Source of the DNA: an uncultured Succinatimonas sp.
GTDB taxonomy: Bacteria; Pseudomonadota; Gammaproteobacteria; Enterobacterales; Succinivibrionaceae
Direction of reading: 5' to 3'
DNA length: 38,781 bases
Assembly: GCA_900552905.1 (NCBI GenBank)
Contig: USBR01000005.1
Coordinates: forward strand, 1-38,781
A model generated the notes under the pieces. It saw only the letters and a list, made by a program, of their open reading frames with translations, was not told the origin of the DNA and did not search any database. How positions within the stretch are numbered: the first letter of the stretch is position 1; each line of letters begins with the position of its first letter. Positions 1 to 8,764 of the stretch are shown here, piece by piece. The position numbers were made by a program, and so were the translations under genes.

Positions 1-86
1 TTTTTTCATTGGATTTTTTAAGTGACCACAGAGATCCGTTAGAACCAAAGAAAAGCTGTGTCTAGCTTGAAGCCTTAAATGTGTGA

Positions 87-115
87 TTGAGCGTGATCTG
101 TATATAGGCTAAAAT
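87..115 (+). promoter_or_regulatory. Predicted sigma70 promoter of the prfC operon
   Basis: The -35 element TTGAGC (87-92) and -10 element TAAAAT (110-115) are separated by exactly 17 bp. Transcription would start near 122 and leave a leader of about 57 nt before prfC. This is the best-matching promoter in the first 180 bases. Nothing else is recognisable in bases 1-86. Confidence 0.5.
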
Positions 116-178
116 AGCAGGTTAACTATTTAAATCACGTGTTGATCAAGAAATCACAAGCCTTCTTTAGAGAATACA

Positions 179-1771
179 ATGGCAGATCAGAAAACTTTAA
201 AAGAGATAGCTAAAAGACGTACCTTTGCTATCATTTCCCACCCGGATGCTGGTAAGACCACCATCACTGAAAAGGTTTTATTATTCGGCTCTGTAATTCA
301 GCGTGCCGGTGAGGTTAAGGGCCGTGGTTCAACCGGTGCCTTTGCTAAATCCGACTGGATGGATATGGAAAAGGAGCGTGGTATTTCCGTCTCCACTTCC
401 GTCATGCAATTCCCCTATAATGATTGCATGGTCAATCTTCTCGATACCCCAGGTCACGAGGACTTCTCTGAGGATACCTACCGCGTATTGACCGCTGTAG
501 ACTCCTGCTTGATGGTCATCGATGCGGCTAAGGGTGTTGAGGAACGTACTCGCAAGCTCATGGAAGTTACCCGTCTGCGTAACACTCCGATTTTGACCTT
601 TATGAATAAGCTCGATCGTGAAACCCGCGATCCTTTAGAGCTTTTAGATGAGGTTGAGCACGAGTTAAAGATTGCCTGTGCCCCTATCACTTGGCCTATT
701 AGCTCAGGTAAAACCTTTAAGGGTGTCTATCATCTCTTAAGAGATGAGGTCATTCTCTATCATTCAGGTGAAGGTTTCCACATCCAAAATCAGCACATCA
801 TCAAGGGTTTAGATAATCCTGAATTAGAAGCTGCTATTGGTGAAGATTTATGTGCACAGTTGCGCGATGAGATCGAGTTAGTGCAGGGCGGCTCTAATCC
901 TTTTGATGAAGCAGAGTTTTTAGCAGGCCGTCAGACTCCGGTCTTCTTCGGTACCGCCTTAGGTAATTTCGGTGTCGACTGTATGCTTGACGGCCTTACC
1001 TCATGGGCTCCGTCACCTTTAAGCCGTGCTACTGATGTACGCACCGTTGAGGCAAATGAAGATAAGCTCACAGGCTTTATCTTTAAGATACAAGCTAATA
1101 TGGATCCTAAGCATCACGATCGTATCGCCTTCATGCGTATCGTCTCGGGTACCTATAAAAAAGGCATGAAGCTCTTTAATGTGCGTTTAGGTCGTGAAAT
1201 TTTAATTTCCGATGCTGTAACCTTTATGGCCGGTGAGCGTGAGCAGGCTCAGACGGCGGTAGCTGGTGATATTATTGGTCTGCACAATCACGGTACTATG
1301 CGTATCGGTGATACCTTCACAGAAGGCGAGGCTATTCGTTTTACCGGTATTCCGAACTTTGCGCCGGAATTATTCCGTCGTATCCGTCTGCGCGATCCTC
1401 TAAAGCAAAAGCAATTACAAAAGGGCTTGATGCAGTTATCAGAAGAGGGTGCGGTACAGCTCTTCCGTCCTATCATCAATAACGATCTTATTGTCGGTGC
1501 TGTCGGTGTGTTGCAGTTTGACGTGGTTGTATCCCGTTTGAAGCATGAGTATAACGTCGATGCTATCTATGAAAATGTCAGCGTAACCACTGCCCGTTGG
1601 CTCAGTGCTGAGGATCCTAAGGCTTTAGAGGAGATGCGCGATCGCGTCCCGCAGGGCTTAGCTTTAGATGGTGGCGATAACCTAACTTATTTAGCCTCCT
1701 CAGGTGTAAATCTCTCCTTAACTCAGGAGCGTTACCCTAAGGTCACCTTTAGCTCCACTCGCGAGCATTAA
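179..1771 (+). CDS. prfC: Peptide chain release factor 3 (RF3)
   Basis: RF3 is the GTPase that recycles RF1/RF2 from the ribosome after peptide release. The 530-residue product is the usual length (E. coli 529). Visible GTPase motifs are the P-loop HPDAGKTTI (21-29), DTPGH (89-93) and NKLD (143-146), followed by the EF-Tu-like domain 2 and the RF3 C-terminal domain (for example [18 protein letters not shown]). Similarity to E. coli RF3 runs from end to end and the C-terminal TREH is kept, so start and stop look right. The ribosome binding site is only a weak AGAGAA. It is the first gene of an operon; the next ORF begins one base after its stop. Confidence 0.97.
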   Translation: MADQKTLKEIAKRRTFAIISHPDAGKTTITEKVLLFGSVIQRAGEVKGRGSTGAFAKSDWMDMEKERGISVSTSVMQFPYNDCMVNLLDTPGHEDFSEDTYRVLTAVDSCLMVIDAAKGVEERTRKLMEVTRLRNTPILTFMNKLDRETRDPLELLDEVEHELKIACAPITWPISSGKTFKGVYHLLRDEVILYHSGEGFHIQNQHIIKGLDNPELEAAIGEDLCAQLRDEIELVQGGSNPFDEAEFLAGRQTPVFFGTALGNFGVDCMLDGLTSWAPSPLSRATDVRTVEANEDKLTGFIFKIQANMDPKHHDRIAFMRIVSGTYKKGMKLFNVRLGREILISDAVTFMAGEREQAQTAVAGDIIGLHNHGTMRIGDTFTEGEAIRFTGIPNFAPELFRRIRLRDPLKQKQLQKGLMQLSEEGAVQLFRPIINNDLIVGAVGVLQFDVVVSRLKHEYNVDAIYENVSVTTARWLSAEDPKALEEMRDRVPQGLALDGGDNLTYLASSGVNLSLTQERYPKVTFSSTREH

Positions 1772-1772
1772 G

Positions 1773-2498
1773 ATGCGCCTTGATGCGCATGTGCATCTAA
1801 GCTTGTTCCCAGCACGGGAACAGCTTTTAAGCGCTCTTTTAAGCTCTAAGCTTATGCCTTTAGCTGTGTCCTGCTCTTTAGAGGATGCGCAGGTAAACTT
1901 AGAGCTTGCACTGAAAATCCCCTTTAATTTTTTGGTCGGTATTCATCCGTGGTATGCTAAATCCTCTTACTTTGACGAAAGAGCTTTTGTCGATATTTTA
2001 AATAAGCCTAGCTGTCTTGGTATTGGTGAATGTGGCCTTGATAGCAAGTGCGCAGATGATATACAGATACCTTTATTAGAGCGACAATTAGATTTAGCTT
2101 TAAAGTATCAAGTGCCGGTATCCTTGCATGTATATAAAAAACATGGGGAGCTGATAGCATTATTGCGTAAATATCAGGGGAAAATTTCGGGGATGATCCA
2201 TGGCTTTTATTCCTCACAAGCTATAGCTAAGTCTTATCTTGATTTAGGTCTTTATTTGAGTTTTGGCCGTACCTTAATTCAAGAAAGATCCAAAATCCCC
2301 GCGCTTTTGAATTTTATTCCGCAAGACCGTATACTCGTAGAATCCGACGCCGATTTTAAAAATAATCGTCCTTATGATATGGCGCTTGCCGCTAAGCAAT
2401 ATGCGCTTTTAGCAAATCATCTAAAGCTTGATATGAAGGCCTGTGAGGATTTGCTCTATAATAATTTCTGCACTTTATTTTTGAGAAAAAAATTATGA
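1773..2498 (+). CDS. TatD-family metal-dependent hydrolase (YjjV-like)
   Basis: This is a TIM-barrel metallohydrolase of the TatD family, whose members are DNases or other phosphoesterases. The metal-binding set is visible: HVH (H6, H8), GIGECGLD (E86), H119 in SLHVYK, H143 in MIHGF and D192 in VESDAD. At 241 residues it is slightly shorter than E. coli YjjV or TatD (about 260). It starts one base after the prfC stop and its stop overlaps the serB start by 4 nt (ATGA), which suggests translational coupling. The family is clear; the paralogue (TatD, YcfH or YjjV) and the substrate are not. YjjV lies near prfC in enterobacteria, which favours that identity. Confidence 0.85.
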   Translation: MRLDAHVHLSLFPAREQLLSALLSSKLMPLAVSCSLEDAQVNLELALKIPFNFLVGIHPWYAKSSYFDERAFVDILNKPSCLGIGECGLDSKCADDIQIPLLERQLDLALKYQVPVSLHVYKKHGELIALLRKYQGKISGMIHGFYSSQAIAKSYLDLGLYLSFGRTLIQERSKIPALLNFIPQDRILVESDADFKNNRPYDMALAAKQYALLANHLKLDMKACEDLLYNNFCTLFLRKKL

Positions 2499-3376
2499 TC
2501 TATGTCTTTTTGGTGGGAAAGCAGGAAATTTCAGCTCAGAGTGTTAAGGCTTTAGCCTTAGAGACCTCTTTAAAATTCGAGCTCTTAGGTAAGATGGAAG
2601 CTTATGAGCATTTTGCCGCTCTCTACAGTTGTGACGATCAGGGCTTGGAGACTTTACGTAAGCTCAATTTAGAGGAAAAATATGATTTTGATATTTTTGC
2701 TCTCAAGGAGATCCCGAATTTACACAAGATAGGTGTGCTCGTTTTAGATATGGATATGACCTCAGTGCAGATTGAGGGTATCGATGAAATTGCCCGCGCC
2801 TTAGGTGTCTATGATAAGGTTGCAGAAATCACCTCAAAAGCCATGCATGGCGGTTTAGATTTTGCCACCTCCCTTAAAGAGCGTGTTTCCATGCTCAAAG
2901 ATGGCGATGCTCAGGTCATCTCTAAGGTCAAGGAGATCATGACTGAGACTTCAGGCCTTGATCATCTGATGGCAGTTACCGCCCATAATCACTGGGCGCG
3001 GGGTATTTGTTCAGGGGGCTTTGTTCAGCTCATTGAAGTTTTAGAGCACAAATATAAATTAGAGATGGTCTGCGCTAATTCTTTAGAAATTGTCGCAGGT
3101 AAATTCACAGGTAAGGTCGATAAAGCCATTGTCGATGCTGAGGCTAAGCGTTTAGGCGTCTTAGATCTCATGCAAAAAATGCACGTTGACAAGTCGCAGG
3201 TCATTGTTTTAGGTGACGGCGCTAATGATTTAAAGATGATTGCCGAGGCTTCTTTAGGTATTGCCTATCATGCCAAGCCTAAGGTTAAAGCAGAGGCTCC
3301 TTATGCTTTAAATAAGAGCGATCTCAGTGCCGTAGCCTTATTATTAGAGTTAGCTTCCGCTACTGTCTATGCCTAA
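2495..3376 (+). CDS. serB: Phosphoserine phosphatase
   Basis: SerB hydrolyses O-phosphoserine to serine, the last step of serine biosynthesis. HAD motif I is LDMDMT (catalytic D85, general acid D87), motif II is CSGGF (about 172-176) and motif IV is GDGAND (240-245). The GIAYHAKPKV segment near the C-terminus is typical of SerB. Residues 1 to about 75 form a divergent N-terminal region corresponding to the ACT-like regulatory domain of E. coli SerB. The 293-residue protein is shorter than the 322-residue E. coli enzyme. It is coupled to the TatD gene by a 4-nt overlap and to radA by an 8-nt overlap; serB-radA adjacency is also seen in E. coli. Confidence 0.94.
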   Translation: MIYVFLVGKQEISAQSVKALALETSLKFELLGKMEAYEHFAALYSCDDQGLETLRKLNLEEKYDFDIFALKEIPNLHKIGVLVLDMDMTSVQIEGIDEIARALGVYDKVAEITSKAMHGGLDFATSLKERVSMLKDGDAQVISKVKEIMTETSGLDHLMAVTAHNHWARGICSGGFVQLIEVLEHKYKLEMVCANSLEIVAGKFTGKVDKAIVDAEAKRLGVLDLMQKMHVDKSQVIVLGDGANDLKMIAEASLGIAYHAKPKVKAEAPYALNKSDLSAVALLLELASATVYA

Positions 3377-4754
3377 AGTTAAAAGCGTCTATATCTGCGC
3401 TAATTGTGGTGCTAAGTATCCGCGCTGGCAGGGCATTTGCTCTGAATGTGGCGAGGCGGGCACCATCTCTGAAACCTTTGATACGCAGGCTCCTAATGCC
3501 GGGGCCATGGCCGCAAATCGTGCTCTAAGCGGCTTTGCAGGTAGCACCGGTAGCGGTATTCAAGCTCTCAGTGCCGTCGATATTAAAAATGCCCCGCGTC
3601 TATCTAGCGGTTATCAGGAATTTGACCGTGTTCTAGGTGGTGGCATTGTACAAGGCTCAGTAGTGCTCATAGGCGGTTCGCCAGGTGCAGGTAAATCGAC
3701 CTTACTTTTGCAGACTGTCTGTCGCTTATCTCATCATGTCAAGGTCCTCTATGTCACAGGCGAAGAATCGCTACAGCAAGTTGCCATGCGCGCGCAGAGA
3801 CTGCGTCTGCCTACACAAAATGTCAGAGTGGCAGCTGAGACTTCTATCGATAATATCTGTGCCTTAGCTATGCAAGAGAAGCCGCAAATTTTGGTGGTGG
3901 ACTCAATTCAGGTGATGCATGTAACTGGAATTGAATCAGCTCCAGGTTCTGTAAGTCAGGTGCGCGAGGGCGCGGCGGCCTTGACGCAATTTGCAAAGCG
4001 TACGGGTATTGCTGTCTTTATGGTCGGACATGTGACAAAGGATGGCTCGCTTGCAGGCCCTAAGATTTTAGAGCATTGTATCGACTGCTCTGTTATGTTA
4101 GAGACGGGTACAGATATGCGTTTTAGAACCTTGCGCTGTCAGAAAAACCGTTTTGGTGCTGTCAATGAGTTAGGCGTCTTTGCGATGACGGATACAGGTT
4201 TAGTCGAGGTTAAAAATCCCTCTGCTATTTTCTTAAACCGCCAAGAGCAGATAGCGCCAGGCTCTCTGGCGATGGTGGTGTGGGAAGGTACTAGACCTTT
4301 ATTAGTTGAACTACAAGCCCTAGTCGATATCTCTCAATATGGTAATCCGCGCCGTCTATCCTTAGGTACTGACAGTGGGCGTTTGGCAATGTTATTGTCA
4401 GTTTTGCATCGACATGCAGATTTTAATCTTGCCGATCAGGATGTCTTTATCAATGTCGTAGGTGGTGTTAAGGTTGAGGATACCTCAGCGGATTTGCCCT
4501 TAGTCTTAGCTTTGAATTCTTCATTTAGCAATAGAGCTATCGATAGAGGCACTGTGGCTTTTGGTGAGATTGGTCTTACCGGTGAAGTGCGACCCGTTGC
4601 CCATGGACAAGAGCGTATTGTTGAAGCACAAAAGCAAGGTTTTGTCCGTGCCATTGTCCCCTATGATAATTTACCCCGCCAACGCCTAAAGGGAATTGAG
4701 GTTATCGGCATTAAGCGGGTAAGTGAGCTTTTTGCTTTAGATTTAGGCCATTGA
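3369..4754 (+). CDS. radA: DNA repair ATPase RadA (Sms)
   Basis: RadA is a RecA-like DNA helicase that acts in branch migration and processing of recombination intermediates. The N-terminal zinc finger has C10, C13, C24 and C27. The Walker A motif GGSPGAGKST is at about 102-111, the RadA-specific KNRFG motif at about 259-263, and a Lon-protease-like domain with FINVVGGVKV fills the C-terminal third. At 461 residues it matches the E. coli protein (460) throughout. Translation starts inside the end of serB. Its stop codon directly abuts the stop codon of the convergent rsd gene, and no terminator hairpin is visible between them. Confidence 0.97.
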   Translation: MPKVKSVYICANCGAKYPRWQGICSECGEAGTISETFDTQAPNAGAMAANRALSGFAGSTGSGIQALSAVDIKNAPRLSSGYQEFDRVLGGGIVQGSVVLIGGSPGAGKSTLLLQTVCRLSHHVKVLYVTGEESLQQVAMRAQRLRLPTQNVRVAAETSIDNICALAMQEKPQILVVDSIQVMHVTGIESAPGSVSQVREGAAALTQFAKRTGIAVFMVGHVTKDGSLAGPKILEHCIDCSVMLETGTDMRFRTLRCQKNRFGAVNELGVFAMTDTGLVEVKNPSAIFLNRQEQIAPGSLAMVVWEGTRPLLVELQALVDISQYGNPRRLSLGTDSGRLAMLLSVLHRHADFNLADQDVFINVVGGVKVEDTSADLPLVLALNSSFSNRAIDRGTVAFGEIGLTGEVRPVAHGQERIVEAQKQGFVRAIVPYDNLPRQRLKGIEVIGIKRVSELFALDLGH

Positions 4755-5261
4755 TTATTTAGAGGACATGATCGAGTGGATGAGCCTCAGACCGATGATG
4801 AGGCGATCTTCGTTTCTAAATCTAACCTCTAAACATTTACCGACCTCGCTTAAATCGGTCTTAAGCGAGAGTATCTTCTTTTCATCCATATCATCGACAT
4901 ATTTGTCATTAAAGCGCATCAGATAATCGGTAGTCTGGCCAATTTTTGGCATGACACGATTGGCAATGGATAGGGATTTGCCTGAAGCATTTTCCATAAG
5001 CTCAATGATTTTAGGATAGAGATCAAACTCGCCGCGGGAAATATAATCAATGAGGTGGTCGCAAAAGCTGGTGATGTCTTCGTAGGAGGGGTAGCATTCA
5101 TCGTTACGATTGGAGCTTCGTGATAGGGATACATTGAGAAGCTTCATATACATGAGCACAAGCTCTTGTCGAGCCTTAATCATATCGTTGATCCAGGAAT
5201 AACGTTCGTCGACATCCTGAAGCTGGGTATTAAATCCGCCTAAGCCGGTTTTTGTGGCCAT
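4755..5261 (-). CDS. rsd: Rsd/AlgQ-family anti-sigma70 factor
   Basis: The 168-residue, mostly helical protein resembles E. coli Rsd, which binds region 4 of sigma70 in stationary phase and also modulates SpoT. Matching segments include RYSWINDMIKARQELVLMYM near residues 20-39, FCDHLIDYISRGEFDLYPKI in the middle, and LSEVGKCLEVRFRNEDRLI near the end. The family is proteobacterial, mainly gammaproteobacterial. A good ribosome binding site (AGGAGA) lies upstream of the ATG. The gene is on its own; a terminator separates it from the upstream endopeptidase gene on the same strand. It has about 14 extra N-terminal residues compared with E. coli Rsd. Confidence 0.85.
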   Translation of the reverse strand: MATKTGLGGFNTQLQDVDERYSWINDMIKARQELVLMYMKLLNVSLSRSSNRNDECYPSYEDITSFCDHLIDYISRGEFDLYPKIIELMENASGKSLSIANRVMPKIGQTTDYLMRFNDKYVDDMDEKKILSLKTDLSEVGKCLEVRFRNEDRLIIGLRLIHSIMSSK

Positions 5262-5386
5262 TGCAGCTCTCCTCTTCTTAGCCTTGGATATTTAATAACT
5301 AACATATCACACAAAAGCTAAGTTGTGAGCAAAGGCGGGATTTAGGGATAAAAATTTGCGAGAGGGATTACGTTATAGACAAGGCT

Positions 5387-5420
5387 GAAAACAAAGCTAC
5401 CGCCTATGGCGGTAGCAAAA
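5387..5420 (-). terminator. Intrinsic terminator of the M23 endopeptidase gene
   Basis: A perfect 9-bp stem, GCTACCGCC (5396-5404) with GGCGGTAGC (5408-5416), encloses a 3-nt loop. Read on the - strand it is followed by TTTGTTTT and lies 9 nt after the endopeptidase stop codon. Confidence 0.85.
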
Positions 5421-5424
5421 GTTC

Positions 5425-7146
5425 TTATTTTCCAGCTATGAGAGATTCACGATGGAGATCACGTTTATACTGAGCCACGGTTTTCTTAAAGCGCTGTCTT
5501 TGTTTGGTATTAACCTCAACATCGCGAGAGCCTAAGTTAACACGGAGGGCATTGACCGGACGGCCATTGATGCGTAACTCATAATGCAGGTGAGGTCCGG
5601 TAGAGATACCGGTATTGCCGGATCTTGCAATGGTGCTACCGAGTTTAACTCTCTGTCCTTGCTTAACTAAAAGCTTAGAGAGATGCATATAGACGGTTGA
5701 CCAACCACCGCGGTGACGCAGGACAATATAATAACCAGCAGAGCGCGAATAAGCGGCTTTATCGACGACACCATCAGATGGAGCGATGATCGGCGTACCT
5801 ACAGGCAGACCAAAGTCTGTACCGTTATGCGGTCTTACCGTGCCTAAAACCGGGTGACGGCGACCTGGATTGAAGGGAGAGGTCACACGGGCTTTAGCAT
5901 TAAAGGGGAAGCGTCTAAAGGAGCTCTTAACTGAGCTTAAGCCACGCTCATCATAATACTTATTGTCATCAGTATTTAAATAAGAGCAGATCTTACCGCC
6001 ACGGCTTAAATTAAACTCTACCGCGGCAATCTTGCCACGACCCTTACTGTCAGTATAGAGTACTCGCATAGTATCGCCAGGACGGATGTTTTTAGCAAAC
6101 TGAATGCGGCCTTTAAACATCTGTAAAATGCGGTTGATTTCAGCATAGGTGACACCGGCTTTATTAGCGGCGCTAGAGAAGCTCTCACCCTTTTTAATGG
6201 TGACAACGACGAGGCGACCACGATTTGCAGATGTGGTAACCTTAGGTTTATCTTCCTGTTTAGCGACAGTAGTAGCTTGATTTTTATTGTCCTTATTATC
6301 GATGGCTTTAGCATCGCTTTTAGTATTCGCAGCTACGGCAGTTTGTTCCTGAGTTTTGCTTTTGTTTTCATCTTCGTATTTAGCGATGATATCATCAGGG
6401 ACAGCATCATTATCGCTAAGATGAGCGCCTAAAGTTTCGATAGCATAGGTAAAGTTATTGCTCTTAGCGTCATTGCGGTAGATACGCAATTGTTTTTTAT
6501 TATCTAAAGGCTTTACAAAAGCTAAAAGCTCGCTATCGTCATTGAGTAAGAAGGATAAATGATCGCCTAATTGCAGACGGCTGATCTCACGGGCAGCTTT
6601 CTTGTTTTCAAGAATGTGCATCATGACGGAGGCGGGGATATTGAGATCCTCAAATAGGGAGGAAATGGTATCGCCCTTTTGTACATCTTCAGTAAGCCAG
6701 CGGCCTTCAGTGGTGACGGAGGCATCTTTTTCCACGGAGGCGGCGAGGTTTCTTACCTGCTGATCCATTTCATAATCGGCATCGGCGAGCGCATTGTCAG
6801 GCAAAGTATCGTCATAATTGTCGAGATTTCTGCTTTTATCGGTGCTGACGGTGACGGTAGGTTCTTTTTGCGCTTCAGCGTCATCACTAGCTTCAATACC
6901 AAAGGTCTCGGTAAGCGATTGTGTATTATCGGCGGCCAAGTCTGCGTCGAAATCCTCAGAGACAGCACTGCTGCTATCGGCGAAGGCATTTTTAAATCTT
7001 TCTTCGAATTGTTGAGAGACAACAAAGGACAGAGTCAAGGCTACAAATAAAGTGGCAGTGATCCCGATGGTGTTTTTCTTGGAGAAGGGCCGGTGCCACG
7101 AGGGGGAAGCGATAGCTTCCACAGAAACGTAGTCTTCTGAATTCAT
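5425..7146 (-). CDS. Murein DD-endopeptidase, M23 family (MepM-like)
   Basis: This is a membrane-anchored peptidoglycan hydrolase that would cut peptide cross-links in the periplasm to allow wall growth. The 573-residue chain has one N-terminal transmembrane segment (about 27-45) and an acidic low-complexity linker. An OapA/LysM-like module beginning VQKGDTISSLF follows, then a second linker rich in K, D and N, and a second LysM-like module (VTIKKGESFSS). The C-terminal peptidase M23 domain has the zinc motifs HNGTD (from H440) and HLHYE (about 519-523), so it should be catalytic. It is longer than E. coli MepM (440) because of the linkers. No strong ribosome binding site precedes the ATG. 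Confidence 0.9.
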   Translation of the reverse strand: MNSEDYVSVEAIASPSWHRPFSKKNTIGITATLFVALTLSFVVSQQFEERFKNAFADSSSAVSEDFDADLAADNTQSLTETFGIEASDDAEAQKEPTVTVSTDKSRNLDNYDDTLPDNALADADYEMDQQVRNLAASVEKDASVTTEGRWLTEDVQKGDTISSLFEDLNIPASVMMHILENKKAAREISRLQLGDHLSFLLNDDSELLAFVKPLDNKKQLRIYRNDAKSNNFTYAIETLGAHLSDNDAVPDDIIAKYEDENKSKTQEQTAVAANTKSDAKAIDNKDNKNQATTVAKQEDKPKVTTSANRGRLVVVTIKKGESFSSAANKAGVTYAEINRILQMFKGRIQFAKNIRPGDTMRVLYTDSKGRGKIAAVEFNLSRGGKICSYLNTDDNKYYDERGLSSVKSSFRRFPFNAKARVTSPFNPGRRHPVLGTVRPHNGTDFGLPVGTPIIAPSDGVVDKAAYSRSAGYYIVLRHRGGWSTVYMHLSKLLVKQGQRVKLGSTIARSGNTGISTGPHLHYELRINGRPVNALRVNLGSRDVEVNTKQRQRFKKTVAQYKRDLHRESLIAGK

Positions 7147-7176
7147 TCTAAGGCTTAAAATAAGAAAATAGCCCTC

Positions 7177-7211
7177 AAATAACTGCCTATATTCTAAATG
7201 TCCAGTTATTT
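7177..7211. repeat. 9-bp inverted repeat in the endopeptidase/yjaG intergenic region
   Basis: AAATAACTG (7177-7185) and CAGTTATTT (7203-7211) are perfect inverted copies separated by 17 bp. They lie 31-65 bp upstream of the endopeptidase start. This could be an operator or a leader hairpin; the function is unknown. Confidence 0.45.
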
Positions 7212-7230
7212 AAAAAGCTTATGTTAAGGG

Positions 7231-7248
7231 AATTATAAATTTATAATT
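7231..7248. repeat. 18-bp perfect AT palindrome upstream of yjaG
   Basis: AATTATAAATTTATAATT is its own reverse complement and is followed by a run of T. It contains only A and T, so chance is a real possibility in this AT-rich gap. Confidence 0.35.
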
Positions 7249-7333
7249 TTTTTGCTGTATGCGTTTATTATGGCATAGTTTTTTCATAAGATAATCATAT
7301 ATTTTAATAAATTTTGCCAAATGAGGGATGAAG

Positions 7334-7948
7334 ATGATTTTTGGTGAGCGCTACTACAAAATCTTAGGGGAAATGTCCCCGTGGCGACAGAGTCTTTTTG
7401 CTTTAGTGATAGCGCAAAGACAGCTACCCAATTATGCCTTATGGTGTGAGACTGCTAATGTTCAAGGTGGTGTCAGCGCCTTTACCCGCGCTTTAAAGAG
7501 GCTGTGGGAGTTTCATTTTGATAAGAACAATCATATCGATCTTGAAAAGGTGATAGAAGAAGTCGAGCCCTTTATGCTCAAAGACGATAAAGAGGATTTA
7601 ACCTTAGGCGATCTCTTTGGTCTTGATGCTTGTCTTGCGCTGAGCGCTGCGGTAGATGCCATTATTTTACATGATGGCGATGAAGCTGAAATTGCCTCAC
7701 GAGCAAGTTTAGGAGGAGTGGTGCGTGCCGTAGAGCCTGAGGATGAGGAGCTTAGTGATGAAGAGCTCCGCGAGCTTGAAGCTGTCGATCATGAGGTTAA
7801 TTTCCAAATCGAGCTCATGGAGCTGTTAAAAGAGTCCTCACGTAGCGTTGAGCTTACCACTAAGCTTTTAGATCTAGCCTATGAGGACGGTAATAGCAAT
7901 ATCGGTATTTCCTTAGAAGGCTTCGCAAAGCAGGATTACACCGCTTAG
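7334..7948 (+). CDS. yjaG: YjaG family protein (DUF416)
   Basis: This is a cytoplasmic protein of unknown function from the DUF416 family, found widely in gammaproteobacteria. Similarity to E. coli YjaG covers MSPWRQSLFALVIAQRQLPNYALWC-like N-terminal sequence, an LFGLDACLALSAAVDA centre, and the C-terminal SNIGISLEGF. I prefer the ATG at 7334 (204 residues) to the ATG at 7328, because the GAGGG ribosome binding site touches the earlier codon but is well spaced from the later one. The last 36 nt overlap the 3' end of the convergent permease gene. Confidence 0.85.
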   Translation: MIFGERYYKILGEMSPWRQSLFALVIAQRQLPNYALWCETANVQGGVSAFTRALKRLWEFHFDKNNHIDLEKVIEEVEPFMLKDDKEDLTLGDLFGLDACLALSAAVDAIILHDGDEAEIASRASLGGVVRAVEPEDEELSDEELRELEAVDHEVNFQIELMELLKESSRSVELTTKLLDLAYEDGNSNIGISLEGFAKQDYTA

Positions 7949-8683
7949 CATGGCTACAAAGGAAAAGACAATTCTTACCATACGTACTGGCATATGGATG
8001 AGTAAATTAGTACCTACATAAGCACCGGAGAAGGTCGCAATAATCATTACCGGGATCCATTGCCAGTGAATACCCATGATGGATCCTACAGTCACCGCGC
8101 CTACCATATTCCAAATGGTAGCCACAAAGATCATCGTATGCATGATGGCCTTTTTAAGTTCTAGGCCAAAGATTCCTGCTAAAGTTAGAGTTGAAAAGAG
8201 TCCTGCGCCTGAGGATAGGGAGCCTGAAAATAGACCTACGAGAATAATACAGAAAGTGCCGATAAGGGCGCGCTTTAGGGAGCGATTTTCAATGCTTTTA
8301 GCGCCAAAGGATTTTTTAAAGAGAGTATAGATACCACAGGCAATGGTAATGATACCTAAGGAAATTTCGGCAGCTTGGGTCGGCATATTGATCACAATGA
8401 GCGAGCCTAAAACTACTGCGGGGCAACCGATAATAAGCATGATGAGGGATACTTGCTTATCAAAGGTATATTCCTTAAGTTTGCCTTTTTTTGATAAAGC
8501 TCCTAAGCCTAAAAAGACCACGGCGACCTTATGGGTACCGAGGGCAGTTGCAAAGGGTAGACCTAATAAAACTAAGAGCGGGAATTGAATGAAACCGGCA
8601 CCGCCACCTGAGACGGAGGCAAATAAATTGGCGGTAAAGGAGACTATAAACAATATAGCCTGATTGATGATCTCCTCGGTCAT
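7913..8683 (-). CDS. TSUP family permease (TauE/SafE sulfite exporter-like)
   Basis: This is an integral membrane protein with about eight hydrophobic segments, of the 4-toluene sulfonate uptake permease (TSUP) family, whose members move sulfite, sulfonates or other organic anions. The family hallmark GGGAGFIQFPLLVLLG follows the first segment, and a second copy of the repeat, SGSLSSGAGLFSTLTLAG, lies midway. The start is placed at the ATG at 8683 (256 residues) because AAGGAG lies 6 nt upstream; an ATG at 8689 abuts that site. The substrate cannot be read from sequence. The gene ends inside the coding region of yjaG on the other strand. Confidence 0.87.
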   Translation of the reverse strand: MTEEIINQAILFIVSFTANLFASVSGGGAGFIQFPLLVLLGLPFATALGTHKVAVVFLGLGALSKKGKLKEYTFDKQVSLIMLIIGCPAVVLGSLIVINMPTQAAEISLGIITIACGIYTLFKKSFGAKSIENRSLKRALIGTFCIILVGLFSGSLSSGAGLFSTLTLAGIFGLELKKAIMHTMIFVATIWNMVGAVTVGSIMGIHWQWIPVMIIATFSGAYVGTNLLIHMPVRMVRIVFSFVAMLSGVILLCEAF

Positions 8684-8705
8684 CGACATCTCCTTCCTCA
8701 AGGGG

Positions 8706-8745
8706 AATAAAAAACTTCAGGCATAGCTAGCTATACCTGAAGTTT
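8706..8745 (-). terminator. Intrinsic terminator of purHD
   Basis: A long hairpin pairs AAACTTCAGG (8712-8721) with CCTGAAGTTT (8736-8745). The inner part is also largely self-complementary around AGCTAGCT. Read on the - strand it ends in TTTTTTATT, 20 nt past the purD stop. Confidence 0.9.
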
Positions 8746-8764
8746 GATAAGTTTTAATTAAAGA

